Below, in pieces: positions 15,001-30,000 of a stretch of DNA of 64,000 bases. Both the position numbers and the translations under genes were made by a program. Position 1 is the first letter of the stretch, and each line of letters opens with the position of its first letter. This DNA is from Rhynchonema sp. JSB1_4 (lineage: Eukaryota; Nematoda; Chromadorea; Monhysterida; Xyalidae). The notes beneath the pieces are model-generated. The model ran no database searches and was not told where the DNA came from. It was given only the letters and a program-made list of their open reading frames with translations. The DNA is taken from NCBI GenBank assembly GCA_030248065.1, contig JASAMV010006835.1, positions 62,001-126,000 of the forward strand, written 5' to 3'.

Positions 15001-18000
15001 GGGAGCACCACAGTGCAGTTGAAGTGCATGGCTGCCGGGCACCCACTGCCGGATATGATGTGGCTCAAAGATGATCAACCAATTGTCGCGTCAGAGTACG
15101 TTGTATTTCCACATTAGATTTTTGCGCTTTAAGGCCTTGCCACACCACCTTTAACCTTTAAACTGAACTGTTTTTTTAGCAACCGCATGATCATAATCGA
15201 TGACGGCATGGCCATGCTCAAGATCTCAAACGTCATATCAGACGATGAGGGCATCTACACTTGTGTGGCGTCCAACACGGTTGGCCAGTGCTCAACAATG
15301 ACGATGTTGAAGCTGCTCGGTTAGTAGACTTCACCATTTTCTGAAAAATAACTTTTTGTAAACCAACGTTTCAATATTTTAAGAAGTCACCGCAATGAGC
15401 GAGGCCAAATTCTCAAAGCCGAGTGCCTCTGAATCAACGGATGCTTCACGAAAGATGAAACGACGTGGCAAACTGGCCGTTGACATTTCCTACGACGACA
15501 CTGCCGCGCGTGAGGAGCGCATTGCTCTGATCTCACAGCTGCAACAGAAATCAGCCAGTCAGGACGTTGCAGTCGATCTGGCCAAAGTCGTTCTCGAAAG
15601 CATCACTGCCAACTTTCAAGGTTAGTTCCGCACAGCAGAGTACACCGACAATTATTTATACAATCTTGTGGGCGAAAGCTACATCCGAACTCGTTTCAGG
15701 CTCGCTAACGAGCTACCCCTACCACTAGTCAGTCAGTAAGCCAAACACACATATTCCAATGCGGTGTACCCCATGCTGTGCCTAGTGTCTTTTGTATGTA
15801 TGTCGCTATATAAACATTCACTCGGTGGATCGATACCCGTCTAGCGAAGCACTGTGCCAATCCATTTACCCACCATTAGGTGCTACGATCGAATACGAAG
15901 AGAAGACACTCGACCTGCTGTTGCAAGAGATCGCCGAAGGTGCACAGGTGCAGATCACTGAACGTGTCAAGAGCAGCATCATCAGCAAGTTGCAAGCGGC
16001 GGCTGACGTAACATCGTTCACTGAGTCAGTTCTGTCGGCGCTGGAAGAGATCTCGACCGCCATCCTCACCGTCAAATGGATCGAAGCTCTCAAGTACGAA
16101 TTGTCAGTCAACGCACCCACCTGTGCCACGGCGGCGACATACCTCGAACTTGAGAGTGGAGCTCTTCAGTCGGACGTTGACGTAATCACAAAGGAATTGG
16201 TTGTCGAAGGATTGGAAGCCGTGTTCAAGAGTGCCCTGGAGAAAACTTTATCTGAGGGATTTAACCTGTTTTCTCAGGAGAACGCTTCTTGGTGCGATAT
16301 TCGTCTGGCGCAGAAGATTCATGATCAGCTGGTTATCACTGTTGAGTTCAAGGAAGAAATTTATGAGGACGTTTACGAGCTTTATCAGCTTGCTGCATTT
16401 CTCGGATGTGAATCGACGATGGTGGACAAGATTCGCGAAGAAATTCAGATTCAGATTTCAGCAGCTGGCTCACAGGCTACTAGTGCCGATTTTTTGCTGA
16501 CCAAAATAGGAGCCCTGAACAGCACAGATGCCAAGTTAGCCGAAGCCATGAAAGAGGCTATTCAGGCTACGGTACTTTTTATTGAAACATTTGAAGAGCT
16601 CAGGCTTGCTCTGACCAGAATAGAGGAAAGCGAAGATGCATCTATTTTTGCCAGGCATACACTGCAAGAAGCTCACGCAGCTGCCGTGAAGTTTGAAGAA
16701 GCAATCATCAATGTTGACAACACACTGCAGGCGGACGGGTCACTCGTCGAGATCTCAAGTGTTTTTCGCGACGTTCTTCGTGAAACCGTCACCACCAGTG
16801 TTACGTTCAAGCGGGAGACTCGCACCATTGAGAGCAGTCTCGAACAGAAGAGTGCAGGAGAGAATATCAGTCAAATTCTGACTGATAAAGTCGCTCATGT
16901 TCTCGAATCAATGGTCAGATTCCAGGAGCAAATGAGCGAGATTCGTGCCGAACTTTACACCGAAAGTCGTCCTGAAGAAACCGAGATCACCCTTGCACAT
17001 ATCACCAGGGAGTCAACAACCAACGTCATCAACTTTGAAAAAAGTGAATTGAGCTATGAACACGGCGCAGAGCGTACTGCTGAGGAAGAGAAAACCGATA
17101 GTGTTCAAACGGAGAAGATTGCGGAGCAGCTGGTGGCCAACATTCACTTTCATGCAATTCAGATCACCACTGACGAACAGTTGGATGCGGCGCAAGCTGC
17201 ATCAGATACTGACAGCATATTGGCCGAACGACTGAAGGAGCTCATTGAAGCAACACTTCGGTTTATTGAGACAACTCAAGAATTTTCTGCTTCACTTGAA
17301 CGATCAAAAGAAATAGCAACTGTCGAACACACAGCAAAGGACAAATTCCTGGAACTGCTTTCGGTGACTATAACTTTTGTCGAAGTTCTAACGAGCACCG
17401 AATCAGTCCTAACGCATGAGAGCGACAGCACCGAGTTCAGCACCACCTTGGTCGAAGCAGTGACCAGCACGCTCGAAAGTGTGGTCAATTTCCAACATCA
17501 ACTGCAAAGCGCGGAGGCTGGGTTTGAGAAAGCGGTACAAATGGAAGTTGCTGATGGCCTCATGGCCGACAAAATGACCGAGACCCTGAATGTTGTACTG
17601 CAATTCCATGAGCAGATGTGCGAGATGCGTTCTGTCCTTTCAACTGAAGTGCAGCCCGAAGTAGGCTCCATCACGCTTCCACACGTTGTGGTTGAGGCTA
17701 CTGACGCGACCGTGTGTTTCCATCATGAACGTTCAGACCTTGTGCATGAAGCGGAGCAAAAATATGCAGAGGACACAACTGAGAGCATTTTGGTCGAGAA
17801 AATAATAGATGTGGTCTCAGCAAGCCTGTTTTTCAACACAGTCGAAATCACTACGGATGCCGATCTTTCTGCACCTGAAATTCAGCAAATTGATGGGAAA
17901 ACACTCGTAGAACGTGTGACCGAGTTGATTGAAGCTGCCGTGCTGTTCATTGAGGTAACCAAGGAAGTATCAATTTCGTTCGAAAAGGATTCTCAGGAAG

Positions 18001-21000
18001 CGACCAGTGAACACGTCGCTGTGAACAAACCCAAGGAAGCTCTGTTGGTTTTAGTCCGATTTATCGAAGTTCTAACCGACGCTGAGGCAACGTTTTCACG
18101 AGATGGTGACCTTGAAGCAGTCGAGATCACACTGCGTGAGGCAGTTACGGACGCGCTCAAGACAGTCGTCAATTTTCAACACGAGCTGAAAGCTGCTGAA
18201 GCAATTTTTGAGCAATCTGGACAAGTTGATAATGTTGCAGGCGTTATGAGTGACAAGATGTCTGAGTCACTAAATGTAGCAGTGCAATTCCACGAGCAGA
18301 TGTGTGAGATGCGAGCTGCACTTGCCACCGAAGTGGAGCCGGTATCAGGCTCAGTGACCCTAGCGCATATTGTCGTTGAGCCCGTATCGTCCACCGTTAA
18401 CTTCCGACACGAGCAGTCAGGCTACTCGCATGCAGCTGAACAAAAGTCAGAAGAACAATCGATTGAAGCTGTTTTGGTAGAAAAAGTGATCGAAACGTTG
18501 ACGGCCAAGGTGCTGTTTTCTACTGTTGGTGTCTCCATGGAAGCCGATTTAACAGCATCGGAGACGAGGCATTCTGATGAAAGCATTCTCGTTGAGCGTC
18601 TCACTCAGATAGTTGAAGCGGCCATTAAATTTGTTGAACAGACGAAGGAACTTCGTCTGTCATTAGAAAAAAGTGGACAAGAATCGGCCGTTGAATATGT
18701 TGCGAAAGACAAGTTGACAGAAGTAATGTCCGCCGCAGTTCAGTTCCTTGAAGTTCTAACAAGCGCTGAAGCAACGTTTACACAAGAAGCAGACAGTGAT
18801 GAAGTCAGCACTAAGCAACGCGAGGCTGTGACCGACATGCTACGAGTTGTGGTCAATTTCCGTCAAGAGTTACAAAGTGCTGAAGCAATGTTTGAGAAGT
18901 CAAGACAAGTGGAAAGTATAAGCGGCGTTCTGGTAGAAAAGATTACATCAGTTCTGGCTAGTTCGGTGGAATTCCATGAGCAAATGTGTGAAATGCGTAC
19001 CTCGCTGTGCATCGAAACGCAGCCAGAACGTTCCAGCGAACTAACACTGCCACACATTCTCACGGAAGTGATAACCACAAAGGTACGGTTTGATGAAACA
19101 AAATCCCATCATGAGCACCAAGCCGAGAGAAAAGTTGTCGAAGAGACGATCGAATCAGTGCATGTCGAAAAGGTAGTGGAAACAATGACCGCAGACTTGC
19201 AGTTTTATACCCAACAGATAACAGCTGAGTCCCAGTTTGAAGCTGCCGAAGCACAAGCAAGCGATCTAGCAACGCTGGTTGAGAAGATCGTTGTGATCAT
19301 GCAAGCAGCAGTTCAATTTGTCGAAGTCACTCAAGCCATCAGTGTGCTGCTGGAGAAACGTCCGGAAGAATCAACAGCGGAGCACACTGCGATACACAAA
19401 CTACAAGAATCTTTGTCAGCTGCTCTGAAATTTATGGAAATCTTGACAACGGTCGAATCAACACTCGCCAGAGAAATGGAGACTATGGAATGCACTTCAA
19501 CCTTGCGCGAAACCATCACCACTACGATTGGCAGCTTGGTGAAATTTCATACCGAAGTTCAAAACATTGAAGCTCAGTTTGGACATCCAGAACAAGCTGA
19601 ATCTACGAGACAAATGTTTGTGGTGCAGCTGAAAACAGTTGAAGAATCAACACTGCAATTTCATGAACACATGTCAGAGATGCATACTGAACTTGTCACA
19701 GAACCAAAACCAGAGACGGGTCTCCTAACACTTCCGCACTCGCTCACAGAAGTCATTAACCAGACCGTCAGATTTGATTACGCGGAAACTCCTGCTGCTG
19801 AGACTGTCGTTTCTGCTAAACAAAGAACTGAGGAGGTGATGAGCACACTAGCTCATGTACTGGTTGAAGCGCTGACAACGGCCATCAATTTCCGAACTGA
19901 GATTGAAACATTAGAAGTGCAATGGCAACGGCAAGATGACGATGGGCAAGTGTTGCTTACGCTACGTGACGTTTTGGTCAGCACGATCACCGCCCAGTTG
20001 GTGTTCCAAGAACGGATGGAAAGCTTGTTGGTCGAATTGCAGCAGGAATCATCTGCTGGCAAGGTCGATGTGACATTGCCCATGAGCGTCAACAATGCTG
20101 TAGGCAGTGTGATCAGATTCACGGAAGAATTGCAAGAAGTCAAACAGCATCTGGAACGAGATGGCGAAACTGAGTTGACGGCAGCAACAATCAAGGACAT
20201 TGTGACCGAGGCTATGACGGCAACGGTACACTTCGAGCACGAGGTGTGCGAGTTGAAGGCGGAAATTGTGCGCATTGTCACTGAAAGGACACCCGACTCG
20301 GCCGCGTGTGAAGGCGTTCTGACCACGTTTTCAATGGAGGACACGAATCTACAAACAAAGGGTACGTCAATAATGGGGGAAAGATTATTCACACACTGTT
20401 TATACGATTATAAAAATCGCTCATATTGCTCTGTCGACCTGCGTGTCAGTGTGCGTTTGAATCTGTTGTGTGCATGACTTTTTCGGATTGCCGTTCTTTC
20501 AAACGCGTAAAATGTGTGAAGTTGTGGGTTGTCCCTTTGTGGAGTGCAGAGTATTCGTTGCGAGTTTATGACGCCCTTTCGCATGATATCTAAAACACGA
20601 ATTGACACAGTTAACACTCGTGGTTTGAAGAATGTTGATGTGGTCACAAACGGAGGTGCTCGTTGTCTGGTTTGCGTGTAATCAGTGTTTTCCCACCATG
20701 CAAGTACATGTACATACTCAAACAACGTTTTCTGAATGCAAAACTTTGGATTCACCTTATATCTCCTAACATAATCATCATCAATGCTAAATACCTTTAA
20801 TTTTCATCCCTTAATAGGTGCCACGAACGAGTTCAAGGATCAGATGTTGAACCTGATTCTTCAAGAATGTGTTGAAGACCAACAGATTACGCTCACCGAA
20901 CGTGTGACAACAAACGCATTGACTAATGTGCAGGCCACAACCGAATCCACGCTTGAAGATTCATACGAACTGTGTCAGCTTGCGACGTTCATTGGTTGTG

Positions 21001-24000
21001 AAGAAACGTTGGTACCCAGAATTGAAGACTTTGTTGCAGCCCGTGTGACCGAAGCTACAATTGAGAACATCGGCGTTTGTTTCATATTTGCAAGAAGTGC
21101 CGAAAAAAGCGATGCAAACACGACATTGGCCGAGTCATTGATTGAAGTGTTGCAGGCTCTTGTGCGGTTCATCGAAGTTACACAGGAGCTGTCATTGTCA
21201 CTGCAAAAATCTTCAGACGTGGCAAGCGTGCAATTCATCGCCAAGGATAAGATCGAAGAGCAATTGTCCGCAATTGTTAGTTTTGCTGAGGCTGTGACGT
21301 GCCTTGAATTGACTATCGAACGAGCCTACGACGAACTCGGACTAGACATCAAAGTTCGTGAGCGTATTTCACAGATGACAGTCAGTGTGATCAATTTCCA
21401 ACACGAGTTGCAAGCGCTTAATGCTGCGTTTGTTCACCAACAACAGGGGCTGGAGATCACGCAAGTGTTCGCTGACAGCGTTGCTGCGAGTTTTGCGGCA
21501 GCACTTGAATTCCATTTGGAGATGTGCGAACTGAGAGACGCGTTGTCAATTGAAGCCCAAATGGGATCGCGATCGTTGACACTTCCTCACATTGTCGTTG
21601 AATCCTGCTACTCATCCGTGCGCTTCGAAAACGTTGCCACTGTTCTCCAACAAGAAGCTATTCAACAGCCAGAGCACGTGTCAATTGATGCTGTTCTCAC
21701 AGAAAAGGTGAAAGAAACAGAAAGCGCCAAATTACAATTCCACGCTGTTGAAACGTCTGTCAATGTTGATTTGCGGTCAAAAATCGAAGAACTCCTGTCA
21801 GGCGCAACGTTCGTACAGCGGCTGACACAGGTCATTGAAGCTGCTGTTCGATTCATTGAAATAACGCAGGAGGTGTCAACATGTTTCCAAAAGCCAGGAG
21901 AAACCTTGATCATTGATTCTGTCCTCACAGAAAAAATTCATCTACAGTTGATGGCAAATGTTCAATTCTTTGAGGTCCTAACAAATTTCGAATTGGGGTT
22001 TAACCGCGCAAGCGACTTTCAAACACATGAGGTGACAGTTCGTGAGCGTGTTGCTGAAGTGACGGAGTCTATTGTCGATTTCAAGCGCGAACTGCACACG
22101 TTAGAGACTAAGCTCGTTCGAGAAGAAGAAGTTCGATCGTTCACTTTAGTCGTCGTGGAGAAGGTCACTCAACTAACGAACGTCGCATTAAAGTTTCATG
22201 AAGAAATGTGTGAACTGCGCGACGCATTCTCAGCCGAAGACCTATCCGATGCTGGGTCGTTAACTCTTGTAGATGTGCCGACTGAAACATTTAGTTCGTC
22301 CGTTCGCTTCTTTCACGAAGCAATCAGTCATCAGCTCGAAGCAGCGCAAGAGCCCAGCGAAGCAGCAGTTGATGCTATTTTGGTTGAACAAGTGAATGAA
22401 GCACATGCGGCTGAAATGCAGTTTTGGGAAGTGGATGTAGCGCTTACTACCGAGTTGGATGCCGTAGCGGAGCAGAGGGTATCCGAAAGAATCCTTGCCG
22501 ATCACGTCATTCAAGCCTTAGAGATCGTTGTTCGCTTCATTGAAGTCACACACGAAACATCCGCGCTGCTTGAGAGACCGTCGGACATATCAGCCACAGA
22601 CTGCACTGTAAACGACAAATTCTTCGAACAGCTGTCGGCGACCATTCGATTTGTTCAGGTCCTGTCAAATCTCCAATCCGTTCTCGAGAGCAAAAGCGAG
22701 ACACGTGCAGCTGAGATCAAACTTCGAGAACTGGTTGCAGATGTGACTGAATGTGCAGTCGATTTCAAGCATGAACTACACAGTCTGGAAGCAAAGTTTG
22801 CACAAGAACAGAAATGTCTGGCTACAAACGTTGTTTTGGTTCATCAGGTTACTGACATCCTGAGAAGTTCCGTGAGGTTCCATGAGCAGCTGTGTCAAAT
22901 CTACACTGAGCTGTCGATTGACGCACAGTCTGAATCGGAGTCTCTGAAAATGCCTGACAATCTAGTGGAATCGCTGTGGTCATCTGTACGCTTTGAGCAT
23001 CAGGAAAGCAATTGTCAACATGAATCACTGCTAAAATCAGAGAGTGTGTCGATGGGCACCACACTGGTAGAAAAAGTTGTGGAAAGCAAGGCGGCACAGC
23101 TGCGATTCCGTACGATTAAAACCACCATTGATGCTGATTTGGCAGCTTCATCAGGACATTCACTGACTGAAACGACCCTTGTGGAACATCTTGCTGAAGT
23201 GATTAAAGCGGCCATTTCATTCATCGAGTTTACTCACAGCATTGGAGCATCATATGAGCAGCCATCAGTTGCGGTTGGTGCTGGATATGTGGCAAAAGAC
23301 AAAGTCTGTGATCAATTGGCAGTTACCGTACAATTTCTTGAAGTCCTTGAAGAGGTTGAAAAGTCGCTAAAACGTACGGGTGATTTGTTACCGGCCGATG
23401 CTAAACTTCGAGATCGCGCATCACAAATGATTGTTGCATTGGTACATTTCCAGCAAGAGTTGCAAACCTTGGAAGCTGCATTTGATCGCGAATCGCAAGA
23501 TGAAGAAGAGGTCCAAGTGTTGGCATTCAAACTCACAGAAACATTGGAAAAGGCAGTGAAGTTTCACGAACAAGTGTGCGACATGTACGTTGAGTTGTCC
23601 AGTGAAGGGCAGCTAGAATCAGGATCTTTAGTTCTTCCGCACGTTCTGGTCGAATCCCACGACACATCAGTGCGCTTTGAACACCTGGAGACTCATCAGC
23701 TGCAAGAGCTGGTGCAGAGGTATGGCAGTGAGATGACTGATGCCACTCTTACAGAGGAAGTTGCCGAAAAAGAAGTTGCGAATGTTCATTTCCATAGGAC
23801 AACTGTCGCGACTGACACTGCCCTGGTTGCAGCAGCACAGAATGAAGAGTACACTGAAACGCTGATCGAACGCATCACTGAATCACTGGAGGCTGTAATT
23901 CGGTTTATTGAATCGACTCAAGAGCACACACTGGCATTGACGAAAGAATCAGTCACAGCGGCAACCGAACAAATTGTGCACGAAAAGATTTCAGAGCTTC

Positions 24001-27000
24001 TTCTGGTAACCGTCCAATTTTCTGAAGTCCTTGCCACGCTGGAGTTAGAGCTGAACCGAATAGAACAGAACCTGGTTTCACGTGCCACGCTTCAGCAGTC
24101 AGTAACTGGCATGGCAGAAAGCTTGGTGCGGTTTCAGAAAGAGCTACAACACGTGGAACGGTCCTTAACGCATGAGACAAGGCACGAAAGCGTCGCTCAT
24201 ATCTTAGTTGATAAGATTGCCGAAACACTGTCTGGTGCGCTGAGGTTTCACGAAGAAGTGTTGGACATCAGCGCCACATTCTCAACCGTGTCGAAGACAG
24301 CAACGAAATCCACAACTTTTGCCCATGTCGCCATTGAGGCGTTGGGCTCATCCGTGCATTTTGAACACTCTGAGACCAATTGCTTCTTTGAGCATGCTCA
24401 AGCAGCAAAACAGGAAACAGTCGACAGTACTCAAAAAGAGAAGTTGTTTGAGAAGGAAACTGCTAATGTGCAGTTTTCGATGCGCGAAGTTACCAGTGAC
24501 GCCAGTTTGGGTGCTGACATGAAGCAGTCTCAGTCCGAGAAGTCACTGGCAGAGCACGTCACAGAAGTAATTGAGGCGACCATCCGCTTTATGGAAAGCG
24601 TCCAGGTTCTTTTTGTAACCTTCGAACTGTCTCCACAAACGCTTGACGCAAGCTTGGTCGCCAGGCACAGACTTCGAGAGCAACGGCGTGTAAATGTTCA
24701 GTTCATTGAGTTGCTCACAAGTTTTGACTCGCTGCTTGTGAGTGAAGAGCAACAAATGAGTACCAGTGGGTTGCTGCGCAGCGCGTTAGTGGAAACGATG
24801 AGCTGCTTGGTGACATTCCAGCACGAAACGCGAGATACTGAAGCTGCGCTCGACAGAAAGCCTCAAGATGAATCAACTATCCGGACCGTGAGAGACAAAA
24901 TAACAGAGACCATGTCAACGATTTTGCGGTTCCAAGAGCAAGTGATCGGTTTTCGAACTGAAATCGCAACGAAAACGAAATCGGACTCAAGCGCTGTAAT
25001 CTTGCCTCACAAACTGGTCGAGTCAGTTGGCTCGTCGTTACAGTTTGGTAAGTTGCGTCCAGTCCAGTTCTTTTCACAATCAGCTTGGAAAACTGTCGCT
25101 CGTGTAAGTCGCAGTCTGTGTTCGGGGCGCAAATCTTTTGTTTGTACGTTTCCCCATGCAGGTTTTAACAACGTAATTCCCAGATACAGGATGTTACTAC
25201 CAAGTTGCTAGATTTACTAAACTGATTTGGTGTCGCGAACATTAGCTGTCGGCTATGTTTATCGCACGAACGCATGGTACCCAGGTGAATGGTTTTCTGT
25301 TTCAATGGCACCCCCGCAACCCAATTTTTACTGTTATAGGCGATGCAATGGCTCATTCAAGCGAAACGTTGGATCTAGCAGCCGCAATGGTCAGCCTAAC
25401 ACAGTTCACTGTGTCGTTCTGAAAGAACAAAACAATCTAGATTACACATTACAGAAATCCTCAGACAGCAGGTTCGACGTCTACGCACATTGGCCAACAG
25501 GCAGTGTGGAAAGTGCATTGGAGACCAGTGGTAAGTCGGACACTCGGCGCATGCAATTAGTGTGAGAACACAATTACCCGGGGGGGACACATAAGTAAAG
25601 CCCAAAATGTTGTCGGAATCGACTCGTGGAAAGGCTTAAGATCACAACGTTTCTTCATTCGGTCAATGACGGAATGTTTTACTGATGGTTTGTGCATTCG
25701 TGAGGATAACATTGATGCATGAGTATTACCAGCCAACATAAATCAACCTTCAACCATATTTACGTGTAACATGAGTGTGGAGAGTGTCCACCAAATTATG
25801 CCGTGTTCCCAAGGAAAACTTCTAAAAGCCTGAAAATAAAAGACCAACATGCTTCTACTAAACCGAATGAAGCCGTTTCATGAAAGTTTATATGTCCATT
25901 CACACCTTCAGGTCAGCAAAAGTCGGAAGAGTATCAAGGTGAACGAACAGCTGTGCGCGATGACGAAGCTGGCGAGGAACCATCAGGTAGAGAGTATACG
26001 CATGCCTAAGTACATTTGACAAATTTCACTGCATAAGATTTGTTTCAAAAAACGCCAATTCTCATGATGCAATAACTTTACACCAACAGTTATGCAGCAC
26101 TTTCAAAAAAATAAATAAACAAACCAATATTTCAGTGGTAACTGACCAAGCTAACCAGCAAGCTGACCAACCAACAACCGCGCCGAGACCGACGGCTGAT
26201 GAGAAACCCACCGAATCGGTCACAACCAGCACTGACCAGAGCATAACAAAAGCGAAACAACTCACAGCTGCTGCGGCATCAGAATCAGCCGTTCTCACGC
26301 ACAAGACTGAGACACAGCTTTCCACACACAGCAGACACATTGCGATGCAGGCTCCAGAGCAAACAGCTGAAAAACAAGCAACCAAGAAAGCTGCCAAATC
26401 TGCCAAGCTGTCACAAGACATCAAAGAAACAACCAAAACTACCGGCTCAAAGAAGAAGGCTGCAAAGAAAGACGGAAAACCTGTTTTCATCGAAATAGAA
26501 GAAACAGAAAAGCAAGGTCAGGAAGATATAAAGACCGAACTGGCATTAACAACCACTCAACAAGCTTCCAAAAAGGTCAGATTGTCAGACGTTAAAGCTG
26601 AGGTCCAAGCAACTTTCGATAACAGAGAAGTCAATGAAGCGGCAAAAGTCGACAACGCAGATTCGGCCAAGTCAAAGACTAAGCTTAAAGTGAAACAGGG
26701 AAAGGACAGAACGCAGCAGCAAGAACCGACTGGAGCTGTAGTTGCTGAGTTCTCTTCGACTGCTGAGACGGAGAAAGAAACAGGAAGAGTCATTCCCGAA
26801 AAGAAGACGCAGCAAGCTGTCAAGAAAGTCAAAGTGTCGGACACCAAGGTAGAAACCGTTGCTGAGATGACTTCGGCCGCTGAGACGGAGAAAGGAACAA
26901 GAACCGTCGTCGCTGAAAAGAAGACGCAACAAGCTGTCAAGAAGGTGAAAGTGTCAGACACCAAGGTAGAGACCGTTGCTGAGATATCTTCGGCCCTTCA

Positions 27001-30000
27001 GGTTGAGCAAGAAACGGATGAAGTCATTGCCGAAAGGAAGACACAACAGGCTGCCAAATTGGTAAAATTGTCGGACACTAAAGTCGAGACCGTTGCAGAG
27101 ATGTCTTCAGCCGTTCAGGCGGAGAAAGAAACAGGGACAGTCGTTGCCGAAAAGAAGAGGGAGCAAGCTGCCAAGAAAGTGAAAGTATCAGAAACCAAAG
27201 TAGAAACCGTTGCTGAGATATCTTCGGCCGTTCTTGAGGAAGAAACTGGTAAAGTCATTGCCGAAAAGGTGACGCAGCAAGCTGCCAAAAAGTTAAAAGT
27301 GTCGGACACTAAAGTCAAAACCGTTGCAGAGATATCTTCAGCCGTTCAGGCGGAGAAAGAAACAGGGACAGTCGTTGCCGAAAAGAAGACGCAGCAAGCT
27401 GCCAAGAAAGTGAAAGTGTCAGAAACCAAAGTAGAAACCGTTGCTGAGATATCTTCGGCCGTTCTTGAGGAAGAAACTGGTAAAGTCATTGCCGAAAAGG
27501 TGACGCAGCAAGCTGCCAAGAAGTTGAAAGTGTCGGACACTAAAGTCGAAACCGTTGCAGAGATATCTTCAGCCGTTCAGGCGGAGAAAGAAACAGGGAC
27601 AGTCGTTGCCGAAAAGAAGACGGCACAAGCTGCCAAGAAAGTGAAAGTGTCAGAAACCAAAGTAGAAACCGTTGCTGACATATCTTCGGCCGTTGTTGAG
27701 GAAGAAACTGGTAAAGTCATTGCCGAAAAGGTGACGCAGCAAGCTGCCAAGAAGTTGAAAGTGTCGGACACTAAAGTCGAAACCGTTGCAGATATATCTT
27801 CAACCGTTCAGGCGGAGAAAGAAACAGGGATAGTCGTTGCCGAAAAGAAGACGCAGCAAGCTGCCAAGAAGGTCAAGGTGTCAGACACCAAAATAGAAAC
27901 CGCTGTTGACATATCTTCGGCCGTTGTGTTGGAGAATGAAACAGGGACAATCGTCGCCGAAAAGACAACACAGCAAGCTGCCAAGAAGGTGAAAGTGTCA
28001 AACACTAAGGTAGAAAGCGTTGCTGTGATATCCTCAGCCATTGTTGAGAAAGAAACTGGTAAAGTCATTGCCGAAAAGCAGACAGTGCAAGCTGCCAAGA
28101 AAGTCAAAGTGTCAGACACTAAGGTGGGAACCGCTGTTGACATATCTTCGGCCGTTGAGACAAAGAATGAAACCGGGACAATCGTCGCCGAAAAGACAAC
28201 GCAGCAAGCTGCCACGAAGATCAAAGTGTCAGACACTAACGTTGAAACCGTTGCCGAGATATCTTCGGTTATTGAGGCTGAGCAAGAAACGGGTAAAGTC
28301 ATTGCCGAAAAGAAGACGCAGCAGGCTGCCAAGAAAGTCAACTGGTCAGACACCAAGGTAGAGACCAATGCTGAGTTATCTTCGACTGCTGTTACCTATA
28401 ACGAAACAGGGCAAGTCCTTTCCGAAAAGAAGACACAACAGTCTGCCAAAACGGTCAAAGTGTCGGACACAAAAGTCGAGACCGTTGCTGAGATAGCTTC
28501 GGCCGTTGAGCCGGAGAAAGAAACATGGTCAGTTGTTGCCGAAAAGAAGACGCAGCAAGCTGCCAAGAAGGTCAAAGTGTCAGACACCAAGGTTGAGACC
28601 ATTGCCGAGATATCATCGATTGTTGAGGCTGAGAATGAAGCTGGCATCATTGTCGAAAAGATGACACAACAAGCTGCCAAGAAAATTTACATGTCAGACA
28701 CCACGGTTGAAACCGGTACCGAGATATTTTCAACGATGCAGGAGAAGAAAGCAGCGGAACAAATCATCGCTGAACAGGTCACTCAAAAGATTAGCAAGAA
28801 AGCTGTCGTATCTGACTCAAAGATAGAAACGGAGATATCCATGGCTGAACAAGACCTGACACAAACAGTTGCTGTTAGTGTCCCAGAAACTCAACAACTG
28901 AAAGCCGAAGCAGTCGTGCAAGAACACTATGAAGTTCCCAAGGCACAAGAACAAATTTCGGTTGATCAAACATGCGCAAAGCGAGACGCCGTTGAAACCA
29001 CACAGACTGATATCTTACATTCGATTGATGGTGCCACATTAACGTTGACACAAACTAGCCTAACCGTCGATGCGGCAGCAGACAACACCGCTGATGTCTC
29101 ACACACTACTGCAGTACCATTGACTGAAGCTGTTGCTAAGAAAGGTAAAATGATACTTGATGATTGTCAACTTTCAAACTTTCACGCTTTGTAACCCTTG
29201 CTTAACAAACACATAACAGTGAAACATCACTGAAACCGAGCACATACCAAAAGCTCCCAATCACTGCTTATTATGACATGTAACAGCTCAAATTTACCTA
29301 TATGTTAAAGTACATTTTCTTAAACGACAACAGATCTTGCTCTATTTCAGAATCAGCTGCAACAAAGTCCAAACCGGGGCAGAAAGCCCCGAAACTGAAA
29401 CACGTTCGACAAGTGGCAGAGGCCGAAAAGACCGATTCCGAGCCAGAAACCGAACGACCATCGAGAAAGAAAAAGAAGAAGCCATCTGTCGGAGCTCAAG
29501 AGGACGTCACCGCAGAACGTCAGTCGGAACAGATCACCGCCGAGGCCACAATTGCGGACTCAACTCGTGTCAAAGCCGAGCTAGAAATAAATCAATCATC
29601 AACAGTCATTGTGCGGACAGATTCAGTTCAAGAAAGGCCTGCCGAAGAGTCTGAAGTTCGTGGCACAATTTCATTGTCGAGCGAAGAGTCAACGGCCATG
29701 GAATTGACAAGCAGAGATCAAATCGAATTTCACGCTGATCACCAAGTACAAAATGCAACTGAACTGATACTTGGACAGAAACAGCAGTCAAGCGTTGCAG
29801 CACGATTGACAGCTAGCAGGCCAACGTCGGAGACAACTGACAAAACAGTATCAAAAGAACAGGAAATTGCAGAAACAGTTGTATCAATCCAGTTATCAGA
29901 GAAAGAAGCAGTCGGTCGCGAAATAACTGGTGCCAGCACTGTGTCAGTGATCGCTGAGCAAACATTCGCAAAGTCGGATGCTGCGGAAGAATCTAGCGAA

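Noticed and set aside
26825..28800. Regular 117-bp array as a CRISPR or satellite
   Set aside because: The repeat is coding, in frame and contiguous with flanking exonic sequence; there are no spacers.
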